A stretch of DNA of 36,049 nucleotides from Paractinoplanes durhamensis (GTDB lineage: Bacteria > Actinomycetota > Actinomycetes > Mycobacteriales > Micromonosporaceae), in contig NZ_BOML01000069.1 of NCBI RefSeq assembly GCF_016862175.1, positions 1 to 36,049 on the forward strand, read 5' to 3'. Made by a program: the position numbers and the translations under genes. How positions within the stretch are numbered: the first letter of the stretch is position 1; each line of letters begins with the position of its first letter. Positions 17,028 through 24,290 of the stretch are shown here, piece by piece. The notes under the pieces were generated by a model. It searched no databases, was not told the origin of the DNA, and saw only the letters and a list, made by a program, of their open reading frames with translations.

Positions 17028-17603
17028 ATGGCGACGCAGTTGAGCACCGACACCGACGCCCATCTCATCGAACGGGCAAAGCTGGCGCCGGAATTGTTCA
17101 CGGCGATCTTCGACCGGCACTATCGCAACATTTACGGGTACGTTTCCCGCCGGCTCGGCCCCGATCTGGCCGAGGACGTGGCGTCGGAGACCTTCCTGAC
17201 CGCCTTCGACCGGCGGCACAGCTACGACGTGACCCGCGGCGACGCACGACCCTGGCTCTACGGGATCGCGTCCAACCTGGTCGCCCGGCACGTCCGGGCC
17301 GAGTCGCGGCGCTACCGGGCGCTGGCCCGGGCCGGCGGCCAGGAGGTCGGCGACACCGAGCACGACGACGCGGTGGCCGGCCGGCTGGACGCCGCGGCCG
17401 TGCGTCCCACGCTGGCCGCGGCCCTGGCCCGGCTGCCGGAGCCGGTGCGCGCGGTGCTGCTCCTGGTCGCGTGGGCCGGGCTCAACCAGCAGGAAGCCGC
17501 GCTCGCGCTGGGTATCCCGGCGGGCACGGCCAGGTCCCGGCTGCACCGGGCACGACAAGAGATGCGGCAGGCGCTCGGCGCCGAGATCGAGGTGGACGAA
17601 TGA
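17028..17603 (+). CDS. ECF-type RNA polymerase sigma factor
   Basis: The 191-residue protein has the two conserved sigma-70 regions of extracytoplasmic-function factors. Region 2 (~23-65) reads FDRHYRNIYGYVSRRLG and LAEDVASETFLTAFDR. Region 4 (~130-180) reads LPEPVRAVLLLVAWAGLNQQEAALALGIPAGTARSRLHRAR, a helix-turn-helix that binds the -35 element. It should redirect RNA polymerase to a specific regulon. The stop codon overlaps the start of the next gene (AATGATG), so the two are translated together. No classical zinc anti-sigma gene follows; the neighbour may fill that role. No clear autoregulated ECF promoter was found in the 74-bp spacer upstream. Confidence 0.88.
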   Translation: MATQLSTDTDAHLIERAKLAPELFTAIFDRHYRNIYGYVSRRLGPDLAEDVASETFLTAFDRRHSYDVTRGDARPWLYGIASNLVARHVRAESRRYRALARAGGQEVGDTEHDDAVAGRLDAAAVRPTLAAALARLPEPVRAVLLLVAWAGLNQQEAALALGIPAGTARSRLHRARQEMRQALGAEIEVDE

Positions 17604-18580
17604 TGGACGAGATCAGCATCCTGCACGAGACCTTCGACCCGGCCGAGCCGTCGCTCGACGCGGAGCAGCGCGCCCGGCACGCCCTGCAGAACCGGATCGC
17701 CAACCCGGCCCCGGCCCGGCGCCGGCCCTCCTGGTGGCTGAGCATCCCGGTCGCCGCCACCGCGGCTGCGGTGGTCACGGTCCTGGCGATCGGCAACGGC
17801 AGCAGCCCGGTGCCGCCCTCGGCGATCGGACCGTCATCGGCCGCCCCGGCGAAGGCGCTGCCCTATCTCAAGCCGGTCAGCGCGGCCCAGGTCCTGGAGA
17901 ATGCGGCCTGGACCGCCGAGCAGGAGATCTGGGTGGACCCGGCCCCGACCCAGTTCATGTATGTCGAGACCCTGGAGATGCGCAACCAGCCCGGGTACGA
18001 GCAGGAGCACCCGAACGGCTCGCTGCTGCCCGGCAAGGCGCAGTACCGCACGGTCCAGGAGTGGAACCGGATCGACGGATACGTCTGGGCCGGGAAGCAC
18101 AACGGCAAGCTCGAGGTGAGCCACCAGGGCGAGAACAACGGCTACCGGGCCTTCGTCCCGTGGTCGCAGGTGGTCAAGCTGACCAGCCCGGCCGCGATCG
18201 ACGCCTACCTCAAGAATCCCGAGGGCGGCGTGATGGCGGAGCCGTGGGCGCTGGCCGGCCAGTACGTCCTGCCGCCGGACGTGAAGGCGGCGATCTTCCG
18301 CTACCTCGCCCAGCAGCCGGGGATGAAGGTCAACCCGGACGCGGTCAACCTGGACGGCCGCCCGGCGATCGGGCTCGGCGAGGTGATCGAGGGTTACCTG
18401 TCCCGGGAGTTGCTCTTCGACAAGGACACCTACAGCCTGATCGGGGACCGCATGGTCGCGGTGAAGGACAAGGTCCGGAAGGCGGACGACGGCACCACCT
18501 ACGCCCACAAGGGCGACCTGTTCCGCCAGGTGATCTACCGCAAGATGGCCATCGTCGACAACGCCGGCGACACGGACTAA
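17600..18580 (+). CDS. Membrane-anchored CU044_5270-like protein, partner of the ECF sigma factor
   Basis: From the ATG at 17600, which overlaps the sigma stop by four bases, the protein has 326 residues. The N-terminus (MMDEISILHETFDPAEPS) is hydrophilic and cytoplasmic. A single membrane segment lies around residues 45-62 (WWLSIPVAATAAAVVTVLAI), followed by an Ala/Pro/Ser stretch and an external domain starting AAQVLENAAWTAEQE. This architecture matches actinobacterial proteins I know as the CU044_5270 family, which often sit directly after ECF sigma genes. It could sense an external signal and hold the sigma factor, but the binding region is not recognisable as a standard anti-sigma domain. 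Its TAA stop overlaps the stop codon of the convergent permease gene. Confidence 0.75.
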   Translation: MMDEISILHETFDPAEPSLDAEQRARHALQNRIANPAPARRRPSWWLSIPVAATAAAVVTVLAIGNGSSPVPPSAIGPSSAAPAKALPYLKPVSAAQVLENAAWTAEQEIWVDPAPTQFMYVETLEMRNQPGYEQEHPNGSLLPGKAQYRTVQEWNRIDGYVWAGKHNGKLEVSHQGENNGYRAFVPWSQVVKLTSPAAIDAYLKNPEGGVMAEPWALAGQYVLPPDVKAAIFRYLAQQPGMKVNPDAVNLDGRPAIGLGEVIEGYLSRELLFDKDTYSLIGDRMVAVKDKVRKADDGTTYAHKGDLFRQVIYRKMAIVDNAGDTD

Positions 18581-19395
18581 CCCTTCAGGCCGGTGTGGGC
18601 CAGGCCCTCGATGAACTGCCGCTGGGCTATCACGAAGACGATCAGGACCGGGATCGCGGTCATCGACGCCGCCGACAGCTGGACGTTCCAGAGCTGCCCC
18701 TGGTAGGGGTCGGTGAACTGGGTCAGGGCCTGGGGGAGCGTGAACATCGACTTGCTGGACAGGTAGACGATCGGTTCCAGGTAGAGGTTCCAGCTGGTCA
18801 GGAACGTGAAGATGGCGACCGCGCCCAGCGCCGGGCGGGCCAGTGGCAGGGCGATACGACGAAAGATGGCAGCGCGGGTGAGGCCGTCCATGCGGGCGGC
18901 CTCCTCCAGCTCCACCGGCAGCGTGATGAAGAACTGCCGCATGATGAAGGTGGCCAGCACGCTGGGCGCGCCGAAGATCGGCACCAGGATCAGCGGCCAG
19001 TGGGTGTCGATCAGGCCGAGCGAGTTGAAGATCCGGAACAGCGGGACGATCGTCACCTCGCTCGGGATCAGCAGGCCGGACAGCACGACCAGGAACAGCG
19101 CGTTCTGCCCGCGGAAGCGGATCCGGGCGAACGCGTAGCCGGCCATCGACGCCACCACCAGCGTGCCGAGCGTGACCACGACCGCGATGTAGGCGCTGTT
19201 GAGGTACTGCCGGGCGAACGGCTGCATGGTGAAGACGTCGTGCCAGGCCGCGAACGACACGTGACTCGGCCACAGGCTCCGGCCGAAGATGTCGGCGTTC
19301 GGCTTCAGCGAGCTGGTCACCATCCACCAGGTCGGAAAGACAAAGGGCACACAAAGCACGAGCAGGATTCCGTACGCCGTGGTCTTAGCTCTCAT
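18577..19395 (-). CDS. Carbohydrate ABC transporter permease, MalG-like
   Basis: The 272-residue inner-membrane protein has about six membrane helices and is the second permease of a CUT1-type sugar importer. The ATPase-contact EAA loop is clear: EAARMDGLTRAAIFRRIALPLARP. The N-terminus (TTAYGILLVLCVPFVFPTWWMVTSSL) and a C-terminus ending HTGLKG fit MalG/UgpE-like proteins. The gene begins eleven bases before the first permease gene ends, so translation is probably coupled. It is the last gene of the operon that starts with the LacI regulator. It ends at 18577 in a four-base tail-to-tail overlap with the CU044_5270-like gene. Confidence 0.92.
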   Translation of the reverse strand: MRAKTTAYGILLVLCVPFVFPTWWMVTSSLKPNADIFGRSLWPSHVSFAAWHDVFTMQPFARQYLNSAYIAVVVTLGTLVVASMAGYAFARIRFRGQNALFLVVLSGLLIPSEVTIVPLFRIFNSLGLIDTHWPLILVPIFGAPSVLATFIMRQFFITLPVELEEAARMDGLTRAAIFRRIALPLARPALGAVAIFTFLTSWNLYLEPIVYLSSKSMFTLPQALTQFTDPYQGQLWNVQLSAASMTAIPVLIVFVIAQRQFIEGLAHTGLKG

Positions 19396-20269
19396 GGAAG
19401 ACCCATCTCTTGCGAAGCTGCCACTGGACGACGGTGAGCGCGAGCACGATGAGGAACAGCAGCACCGACAGGGTGGCGCCGTAGCCGAACGCGTGGAACT
19501 GGAACGCCTGCTGGTAGAGGTAGTAGACGAGCACCGTTGTCGAGGTGCCCGGCCCGCCCTCGGTGAGGACGGCGATCTGCGCGAAGACCTGCAGCGACCC
19601 GACCACCGTAATGATCGAGGTGAGCAGGATGGTCGGGCTGATCAGCGGCAGGGTGATCCGGCGGAAGACGGTCCACGCGTTCGCGCCGTCGGTGCGCGCC
19701 GCCTCGTAGAGCTCCGGCGGCACGCCCTGGAGTGCGGCCAGGAACAGCACCATGTTGAGGCCGACGTTCTTGAGCACCTGGACCACGATCACGGCGGCCA
19801 TCGCGGTGCCGCCGGAGCGCAGCCAGTTCGGGCCGTCGAGCCCCACGGCGTCCAGGAACGAGTTGATGCCGCCGTTGTCCTGCAGCATGAACCGCCACAC
19901 GATCGTCCAGGCGACCAGCGACACCACCACCGGCGAGAAGAACAGCACCCGGAAGACGGTGGTGCCGCGCAGTTTCTGGTTGAGCAGCACGGCCAGCAGC
20001 AGCGCCAGGCTGAGGTTGACGATCACCAGGCCGGCCGAGAAGAGCAGCGTCGCCCGCAACACCCGGGGCACGGTGGGATCCTCGGCCAGCTGCCGGTAGT
20101 TGTCCACGCCGCTGAACGTGAACGTGTTCGCGAGCACGTTCCACTCGTGCAGGCTGTACCAGGCCACCAGCACGAGCGGGATGAGGACGAAGGCGACCGT
20201 CCCGGCCAACTGCGGTGCGATGAACGCGTACGCGGTCAGCCGGTCCTGTCGTTTGATTGCTCTTGTCAT
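19385..20269 (-). CDS. Carbohydrate ABC transporter permease, MalF-like
   Basis: The 294-residue membrane protein is the first permease of the sugar importer. It has about six membrane helices and the EAA loop EAARTDGANAWTVFRRITLPLISP. The start MTRAIKRQDRLTAYAFIAPQL is typical of MalF/UgpA-like permeases. The ATG at 20269 overlaps the stop of the binding-protein gene (ATGA), which fixes this start although the frame is open much further upstream, antisense to nothing but through the binding-protein gene in another frame. It pairs with the MalG-like gene downstream. Confidence 0.92.
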   Translation of the reverse strand: MTRAIKRQDRLTAYAFIAPQLAGTVAFVLIPLVLVAWYSLHEWNVLANTFTFSGVDNYRQLAEDPTVPRVLRATLLFSAGLVIVNLSLALLLAVLLNQKLRGTTVFRVLFFSPVVVSLVAWTIVWRFMLQDNGGINSFLDAVGLDGPNWLRSGGTAMAAVIVVQVLKNVGLNMVLFLAALQGVPPELYEAARTDGANAWTVFRRITLPLISPTILLTSIITVVGSLQVFAQIAVLTEGGPGTSTTVLVYYLYQQAFQFHAFGYGATLSVLLFLIVLALTVVQWQLRKRWVFHES

Positions 20270-21495
20270 TTGGCCAGAACCGGCTGGATCGCGGTGCACA
20301 CGCCCTTGAGCACCGCGGGGACCTCGGCGTCGGCCGTCCACAGCGGGTCGAGGGCGGCCCGGACCGCCTGGCTGATCTGGGCGTTGTTGGCGTGACTCGG
20401 CTTGACCACGCCGTTCGCGATGCCGTCGATCACCACGCTCTGCAGCTGTTCCTTGCTGAGCAGCGGGTTGGACCTGGCCAGGGTGTCCGCGGTGAGCTGC
20501 GGGGTGCGCGGCGGCGGGAAGAACTGGGCGAGCTTGGCCGAGTTGGCGTCGCCGGTGAAGAACTTCAGGAAGTCCTTGGCCGCGTCGACGTGTTTGCCCT
20601 GCTTGAGGACGCCGACCCCGCCCTGGCCGATGACCGAGTAGGTGCCCTTCGGGCCGGCCGGCAGCGGGACCAGCGCCCATGTGAACTTGCCGTCCTTGAG
20701 CAGCGAGGCCCGGGAGATCTGGGTGATCGTCATCGCCGATTCGCCGGCGAAGAAGTCGGCCGCCACGCCCGGCCCGGGGATCGCCTTCCTGGTGAAGATC
20801 GCCTGGTGGATGAAGGTCATCGCGTCGATCATCGGCTGCTGGTCGAAGCCGCACGTCTTGCCGTCGTCCGACCAGGCCTGGGCGCCCCAGCCGTCGAAGA
20901 TCGGCGCGAGGTTGGTCCAGTCCTTGTAGTCGAAGTCGCGCGGGACCAGGCCCTGCTTGCCGGTCTTGGCGGCGGTCGCGGCCGCCACCGCGATCGCGTT
21001 GTCCCAGGTCCAGTCGGCTCCGGTGGGGAGCTTCTGGCCGGCCTGCGTCAGCAGATCGGTGTTGACGAAAACCCCGAACGGCGAGGTCGAGAACGGGTAC
21101 GCGATGAGTTTGCCGTCCTGCTTCCACAGGGCGGTGGCGCTCGGCGCGAGTTCGGACGGGTTCTCGATCGCGTCGTCGACCGGGGCGAGCGCGCCGGACG
21201 AGACGAAGTCGGGGGCCGAGCCTTCCAGGATCCAGGCCAGGTCGGGGGCGTTGCCGCCGGCGATCTGGGTGGTCAGCGTGGTCGTGTACGTGTCGACCGG
21301 CAGCGCGTCGAACTTGATCGTGACGTCGGGGTGGGCCTTGATGTAGTCGGCCGCTATCTGATTGAACAGCCGGACGTGTGCCTCGTTCGCCGACCATGTC
21401 GTCATTCGCAGCGTGACGGGGCCTTGTTCAGCGCCACCGCAGGCCGCAACCGAAACCAGCAGGACTATCGAGGCGATGGCCGCCCTCAGCTTCAT
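20266..21495 (-). CDS. Extracellular sugar-binding lipoprotein of ABC importer
   Basis: The 409-residue protein captures the transported solute outside the cell. Its signal peptide ends in a lipobox (SVAAC), with Cys19 as the lipid-anchored residue. The mature start VTLRMTTWSANEAHVRLFNQIAADYIKAHPDVTIKFDALP is characteristic of family 1 extracellular solute-binding proteins of CUT1 sugar importers. Motifs such as GGNAPDLAWI and FFAGESAMTI support this. The ATG at 21495 has AAAGGA upstream. The ligand cannot be read from the sequence; the adjacent FAD oxidoreductase and LacI regulator suggest a carbohydrate or derivative. Confidence 0.92.
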   Translation of the reverse strand: MKLRAAIASIVLLVSVAACGGAEQGPVTLRMTTWSANEAHVRLFNQIAADYIKAHPDVTIKFDALPVDTYTTTLTTQIAGGNAPDLAWILEGSAPDFVSSGALAPVDDAIENPSELAPSATALWKQDGKLIAYPFSTSPFGVFVNTDLLTQAGQKLPTGADWTWDNAIAVAAATAAKTGKQGLVPRDFDYKDWTNLAPIFDGWGAQAWSDDGKTCGFDQQPMIDAMTFIHQAIFTRKAIPGPGVAADFFAGESAMTITQISRASLLKDGKFTWALVPLPAGPKGTYSVIGQGGVGVLKQGKHVDAAKDFLKFFTGDANSAKLAQFFPPPRTPQLTADTLARSNPLLSKEQLQSVVIDGIANGVVKPSHANNAQISQAVRAALDPLWTADAEVPAVLKGVCTAIQPVLAK

Positions 21496-21507
21496 GGGGG
21501 AGTCCTT

Positions 21508-23106
21508 TCAGTAACCGCTGATGTCGGGCCAGCGCAGCTCGACGCCGTCGGTGGTCAGGCGTTGCTGAAAATCGGCCAGCAGGGCCGGGTTGCTGCGGAC
21601 CGCGCGCGGGGAGCACCCGCGGTCCAGGCAGAAGGCGGCGAGCGCGCCCGCCACCTCGCCGACGTTCCACTCGACCGGGTGCAGCCGGTGGGATCCGTTG
21701 GTGATGTGCGTGGTGCCGATGTTCTTGCCGGCCGGGAGCAGGTTTTCCATCCGCTGCGGCAGGAGCGCGCCGAGCGGGATCTCGAAGGGACAGGAGCCGA
21801 CGTCGATGTAGTTGTCGCCGCCGGTGGACGGGTGCAGGTCGATGCGGTACATGCCGACGCCGATCGAGTCGGGGTGCAACACCGCGCCCTTGTCGCCGCG
21901 GACCGCGAGGGAGAGGTCCTGCTCGACGATCGTGTACTCGGCCCGGATCCGGCGGCCCTCGCGGATGTAGGGAGCCATCGCCAAGCCGTCGGCTCCGCCG
22001 GTCACATCCCCGCGCAACCGCAGCCCCGGGAAGCCGGTGCCGCCGTCCGCGCGCGGTGCCTCGGTCTGCAGCCAGTAGAGAACACTCTTGGAGAGGTCGC
22101 GCGCCCGCTTTATATGCGTCCCTGCGTCGGGCACGTCGACGATCGGGGCCTCGAAGTAGTCGATCATCGGCCAGTTGACCAGGCAGATGTCGCTCTCGTA
22201 GGCGCCGTCGACGAAGTTGCGCCGGGCGGCGATCCGGCGGAACGTCCACAGGTTGCCGTCGCCCGGGTTGCGGCGCTGATCGGCCTGCACCAGCCACGGG
22301 TCGTCGCCGGGGTTGGGGGTGAAGCTGCGGGTGGACAGCTCGAGCGTGCGCGGGTTCGGGGTCTGCCAGGAGAGCATCCTGGCCCCCCAGAACGATGGCC
22401 GGTAGTCGCGCCAGAAGTCGTACGCCGCCGGGCGGTCGACGGTGTGGTCGCCGTCCACGTGGTCGACCGCGAAGCAGACCGAGAACGCCTGCATGTTGGT
22501 CGGATCGGCGCGGTCGGGGGCGCTCGGCTCGCCGGTCTCCTCGGCCGACTCGAAACCGGTGACGTATTCGGTGCCGGTCAGCGGCAGCAGTTCGCCGGTC
22601 TCGGTGGCGTCCAGGATGTACGGGGCGGTCAGCACTCGTAATTGGTCGGCTGTCCGGACGGTCACCGACGTAACCCGATCGCCGTCGGTCTCTGCCGCCA
22701 CCGGGACGGCCGGCTGCAGCACGGTCAGCCGCCCTTCGCTTCGGTAGGGCGCGAGCATCGCCTCGATCACCGCGACCGCGACCCGCGGCTCGTGGCAGAG
22801 CCGGCTCACGTGTCCCGCGCCGGGGTTGAGCCAGCGGGTGTCCCGGGCACGCTGGGTGAGCGGGTAGTGCGACCGGTAGTAGTCGCGGATTCCGTCCCGC
22901 AACGCCCGGTAGCTGGCGGTGACTCCGAACTGTTCGACCCAGGTGTGCTCGTCGGGCGGCACGGCCTGGCTCGTCAACTGGCCGCCGAGCCACGCGAACT
23001 CCTCGGTCAGCAGCACCGAGCGCCCGGCCCGCAGCGCGGCGAGCGCGGCCGCCACCCCGCCGAGCCCGCCGCCGATGACGACCACGTCGGCCCGCAGCTC
23101 ACGCAC
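21508..23106 (-). CDS. FAD-dependent oxidoreductase of the sugar-import operon
   Basis: The 532-residue protein opens with a dinucleotide-binding fold (ADVVVIGGGLGGVAAALAALRAG) and LLTEEFAWLGGQLTSQ, typical of the FAD_oxidored (PF12831-type) family often found beside polysaccharide or sugar uptake genes. YILDATETGELLPL and PAGKNIGTTHITNGSHRLHPVEWNVGE are further family blocks. It probably oxidises a sugar or another imported compound in the cytoplasm; the substrate is unknown. I chose the GTG at 23106, which overlaps the LacI stop by eight bases and places the FAD motif six residues from the N-terminus; the frame is open upstream through the regulator gene. It ends 12 bases before the binding-protein gene start. 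Confidence 0.85.
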   Translation of the reverse strand: MRELRADVVVIGGGLGGVAAALAALRAGRSVLLTEEFAWLGGQLTSQAVPPDEHTWVEQFGVTASYRALRDGIRDYYRSHYPLTQRARDTRWLNPGAGHVSRLCHEPRVAVAVIEAMLAPYRSEGRLTVLQPAVPVAAETDGDRVTSVTVRTADQLRVLTAPYILDATETGELLPLTGTEYVTGFESAEETGEPSAPDRADPTNMQAFSVCFAVDHVDGDHTVDRPAAYDFWRDYRPSFWGARMLSWQTPNPRTLELSTRSFTPNPGDDPWLVQADQRRNPGDGNLWTFRRIAARRNFVDGAYESDICLVNWPMIDYFEAPIVDVPDAGTHIKRARDLSKSVLYWLQTEAPRADGGTGFPGLRLRGDVTGGADGLAMAPYIREGRRIRAEYTIVEQDLSLAVRGDKGAVLHPDSIGVGMYRIDLHPSTGGDNYIDVGSCPFEIPLGALLPQRMENLLPAGKNIGTTHITNGSHRLHPVEWNVGEVAGALAAFCLDRGCSPRAVRSNPALLADFQQRLTTDGVELRWPDISGY

Positions 23107-24094
23107 GCGCCACCGCCAGCGTGCAGCCGGCCACCGGCTCGCAGGGGAGTATTCGCTGCTCGCCGGGCCGGCCTTCGAGGACCGCCGACAGCACCTCGAC
23201 CGCCTGCCAGCCCATCTCCCGCCGCGGGATCCGGAACCCGGTGAAGTCGAGGTCGGTCGGGGCGCTGCGGGTGGGATCGCCGAGCGCCACGATGGACAGA
23301 TCCTCCGGAACGCGCAGGCCACGCTCGGCCGCGTGCTGGGCCAGCGCCACGCCGTCGGCGAACTCCTCCACGAACACGCAGGTCTTCTCCTCGGCGAGGA
23401 CGGCGTCCAGGTCGGGCCCGGCCAGGCGGCTGCCCTCGGGGCCGGCCGCTTCCGCGAAGCCTCGCCAGCGGTCGGCGTGCGACTCCGGTCCGGTGTCGCC
23501 CTCGCCCACGTAGACCAGCCGGCGGTGTCCTAGCGCGACGGCCGCCCGCACCTGGGCCGCGGTGGCCCCCGGGTAGTCGGCGCCCACGTAGGGGACCGGA
23601 CCGCCGGCGTCGTCGCGCCGGCCGACACTGACGAACGGCTGCCCCTCGGCGAGCAGCCGGGCCAGCTCGGCCGGGTCGAGCCACTGGCCGAGCAGGATGC
23701 AGCCGTCGGCCAGCCGCAGCCGGTTGTCCTGGTGGAAGATGCGGCGCCGGCCGTCCACGACCGGCGCGCTGGTGAACAGCAACAGGTCGCAGCCGACCCG
23801 CTCGGCGCACTCCTCGATGCCGACCAGGAACGGGTGGTAGAAGTCGCCCATCCCGGCCGGGAACACCGACTCGTAGGTGAAGACACCCAGGATGCGGTTG
23901 TGCTTCTCGGCGAGCCGGCGGGCGATCGGGTCGGCCACGTAGCCGGTGGTGCGGATCGCCTCCAGCACCCGATCGCGGGTCTCCGGCGCGATCCGCACGT
24001 CGCCGTCGTCCCGCCCGTTGAGCACCAGCGACACCGTGGCCTGGCTGACGCCGGTCATCCGGGCGATGTCCTGCTGGGTCACGCGTCGCGCCAC
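23099..24094 (-). CDS. LacI-family transcriptional regulator
   Basis: The 331-residue regulator has an N-terminal helix-turn-helix (VTQQDIARMTGVSQATVSLVLNG) with the hinge RRLAEKHNRILGVFTY, and a periplasmic-binding-protein-like effector domain ending in the family motif REMGWQAVEVLSAVLEGRP. It should bind operators of its own operon and respond to the imported sugar. I chose the GTG at 24094 because AGGAGG lies four bases upstream and the length is typical of the family. Two earlier in-frame ATGs (24127, 24175) lack a good ribosome site, and the first overlaps an operator copy. It is the first gene of the operon: regulator, oxidoreductase, binding protein, two permeases. Confidence 0.9.
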   Translation of the reverse strand: MARRVTQQDIARMTGVSQATVSLVLNGRDDGDVRIAPETRDRVLEAIRTTGYVADPIARRLAEKHNRILGVFTYESVFPAGMGDFYHPFLVGIEECAERVGCDLLLFTSAPVVDGRRRIFHQDNRLRLADGCILLGQWLDPAELARLLAEGQPFVSVGRRDDAGGPVPYVGADYPGATAAQVRAAVALGHRRLVYVGEGDTGPESHADRWRGFAEAAGPEGSRLAGPDLDAVLAEEKTCVFVEEFADGVALAQHAAERGLRVPEDLSIVALGDPTRSAPTDLDFTGFRIPRREMGWQAVEVLSAVLEGRPGEQRILPCEPVAGCTLAVARA

Positions 24095-24117
24095 CGGTCC
24101 TCCTGGTTTTCCTGCAG

Positions 24118-24212
24118 TGATACGCATTAGCTCGGTGTGGCTCACATGGTGTGGGCCGCCCGAACATGAAGTCAAGAAGTAATAGGTATTAGCAGAAAGC
24201 TAATTCGTATTA
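24118..24212. promoter_or_regulatory. Three copies of a GCTAAT-NCS-TATYA operator upstream of the LacI gene
   Basis: A 14-base motif occurs three times: GCTAATTCGTATTA on plus at 24199-24212, GCTAATACCTATTA on minus at 24180-24193 and GCTAATGCGTATCA on minus at 24118-24131. Each is an imperfect dyad around a central CG-like step, as in LacI-family operators. The upper two copies face each other with a five-base gap. Their AT-rich setting before the regulator gene suggests autoregulation of the whole operon. Confidence 0.65.
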
Positions 24213-24252
24213 TCAGCCTGACCTTTGCCGTAACACCGCGGAAACCGGGACA

Positions 24253-24283
24253 CCGGGGTGCGGCGGGCGTCGCCGCACCCCGG
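24253..24283 (-). terminator. Hairpin terminator after GH92
   Basis: A perfect 13-bp stem (ccggggtgcggcg / cgccgcaccccgg) with a five-base loop lies eight bases past the GH92 stop on the minus strand. No T-run follows. It should insulate the mannosidase gene from the LacI operon downstream. Confidence 0.8.
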
Positions 24284-24290
24284 GGAACGA

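Noticed and set aside
17834..19354. 506-residue minus-strand frame across the sigma partner and permease
   Set aside because: It overlaps two recognised genes out of frame and has low-complexity composition.
20257..22641. 794-residue plus-strand frame over the importer operon
   Set aside because: It is antisense to the binding-protein and FAD oxidoreductase genes, whose motifs are clear.
21508..23322. Longer 604-residue version of the FAD oxidoreductase
   Set aside because: The extra N-terminal residues lie inside the LacI gene and are Arg/Pro-rich; the GTG at 23106 puts the dinucleotide motif at the usual place.
24185..24204. Simple ATTAGC-N5-GCTAAT hairpin as a terminator or riboswitch stem
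   Set aside because: It is weak, and is better explained as two divergent copies of the GCTAAT operator motif.
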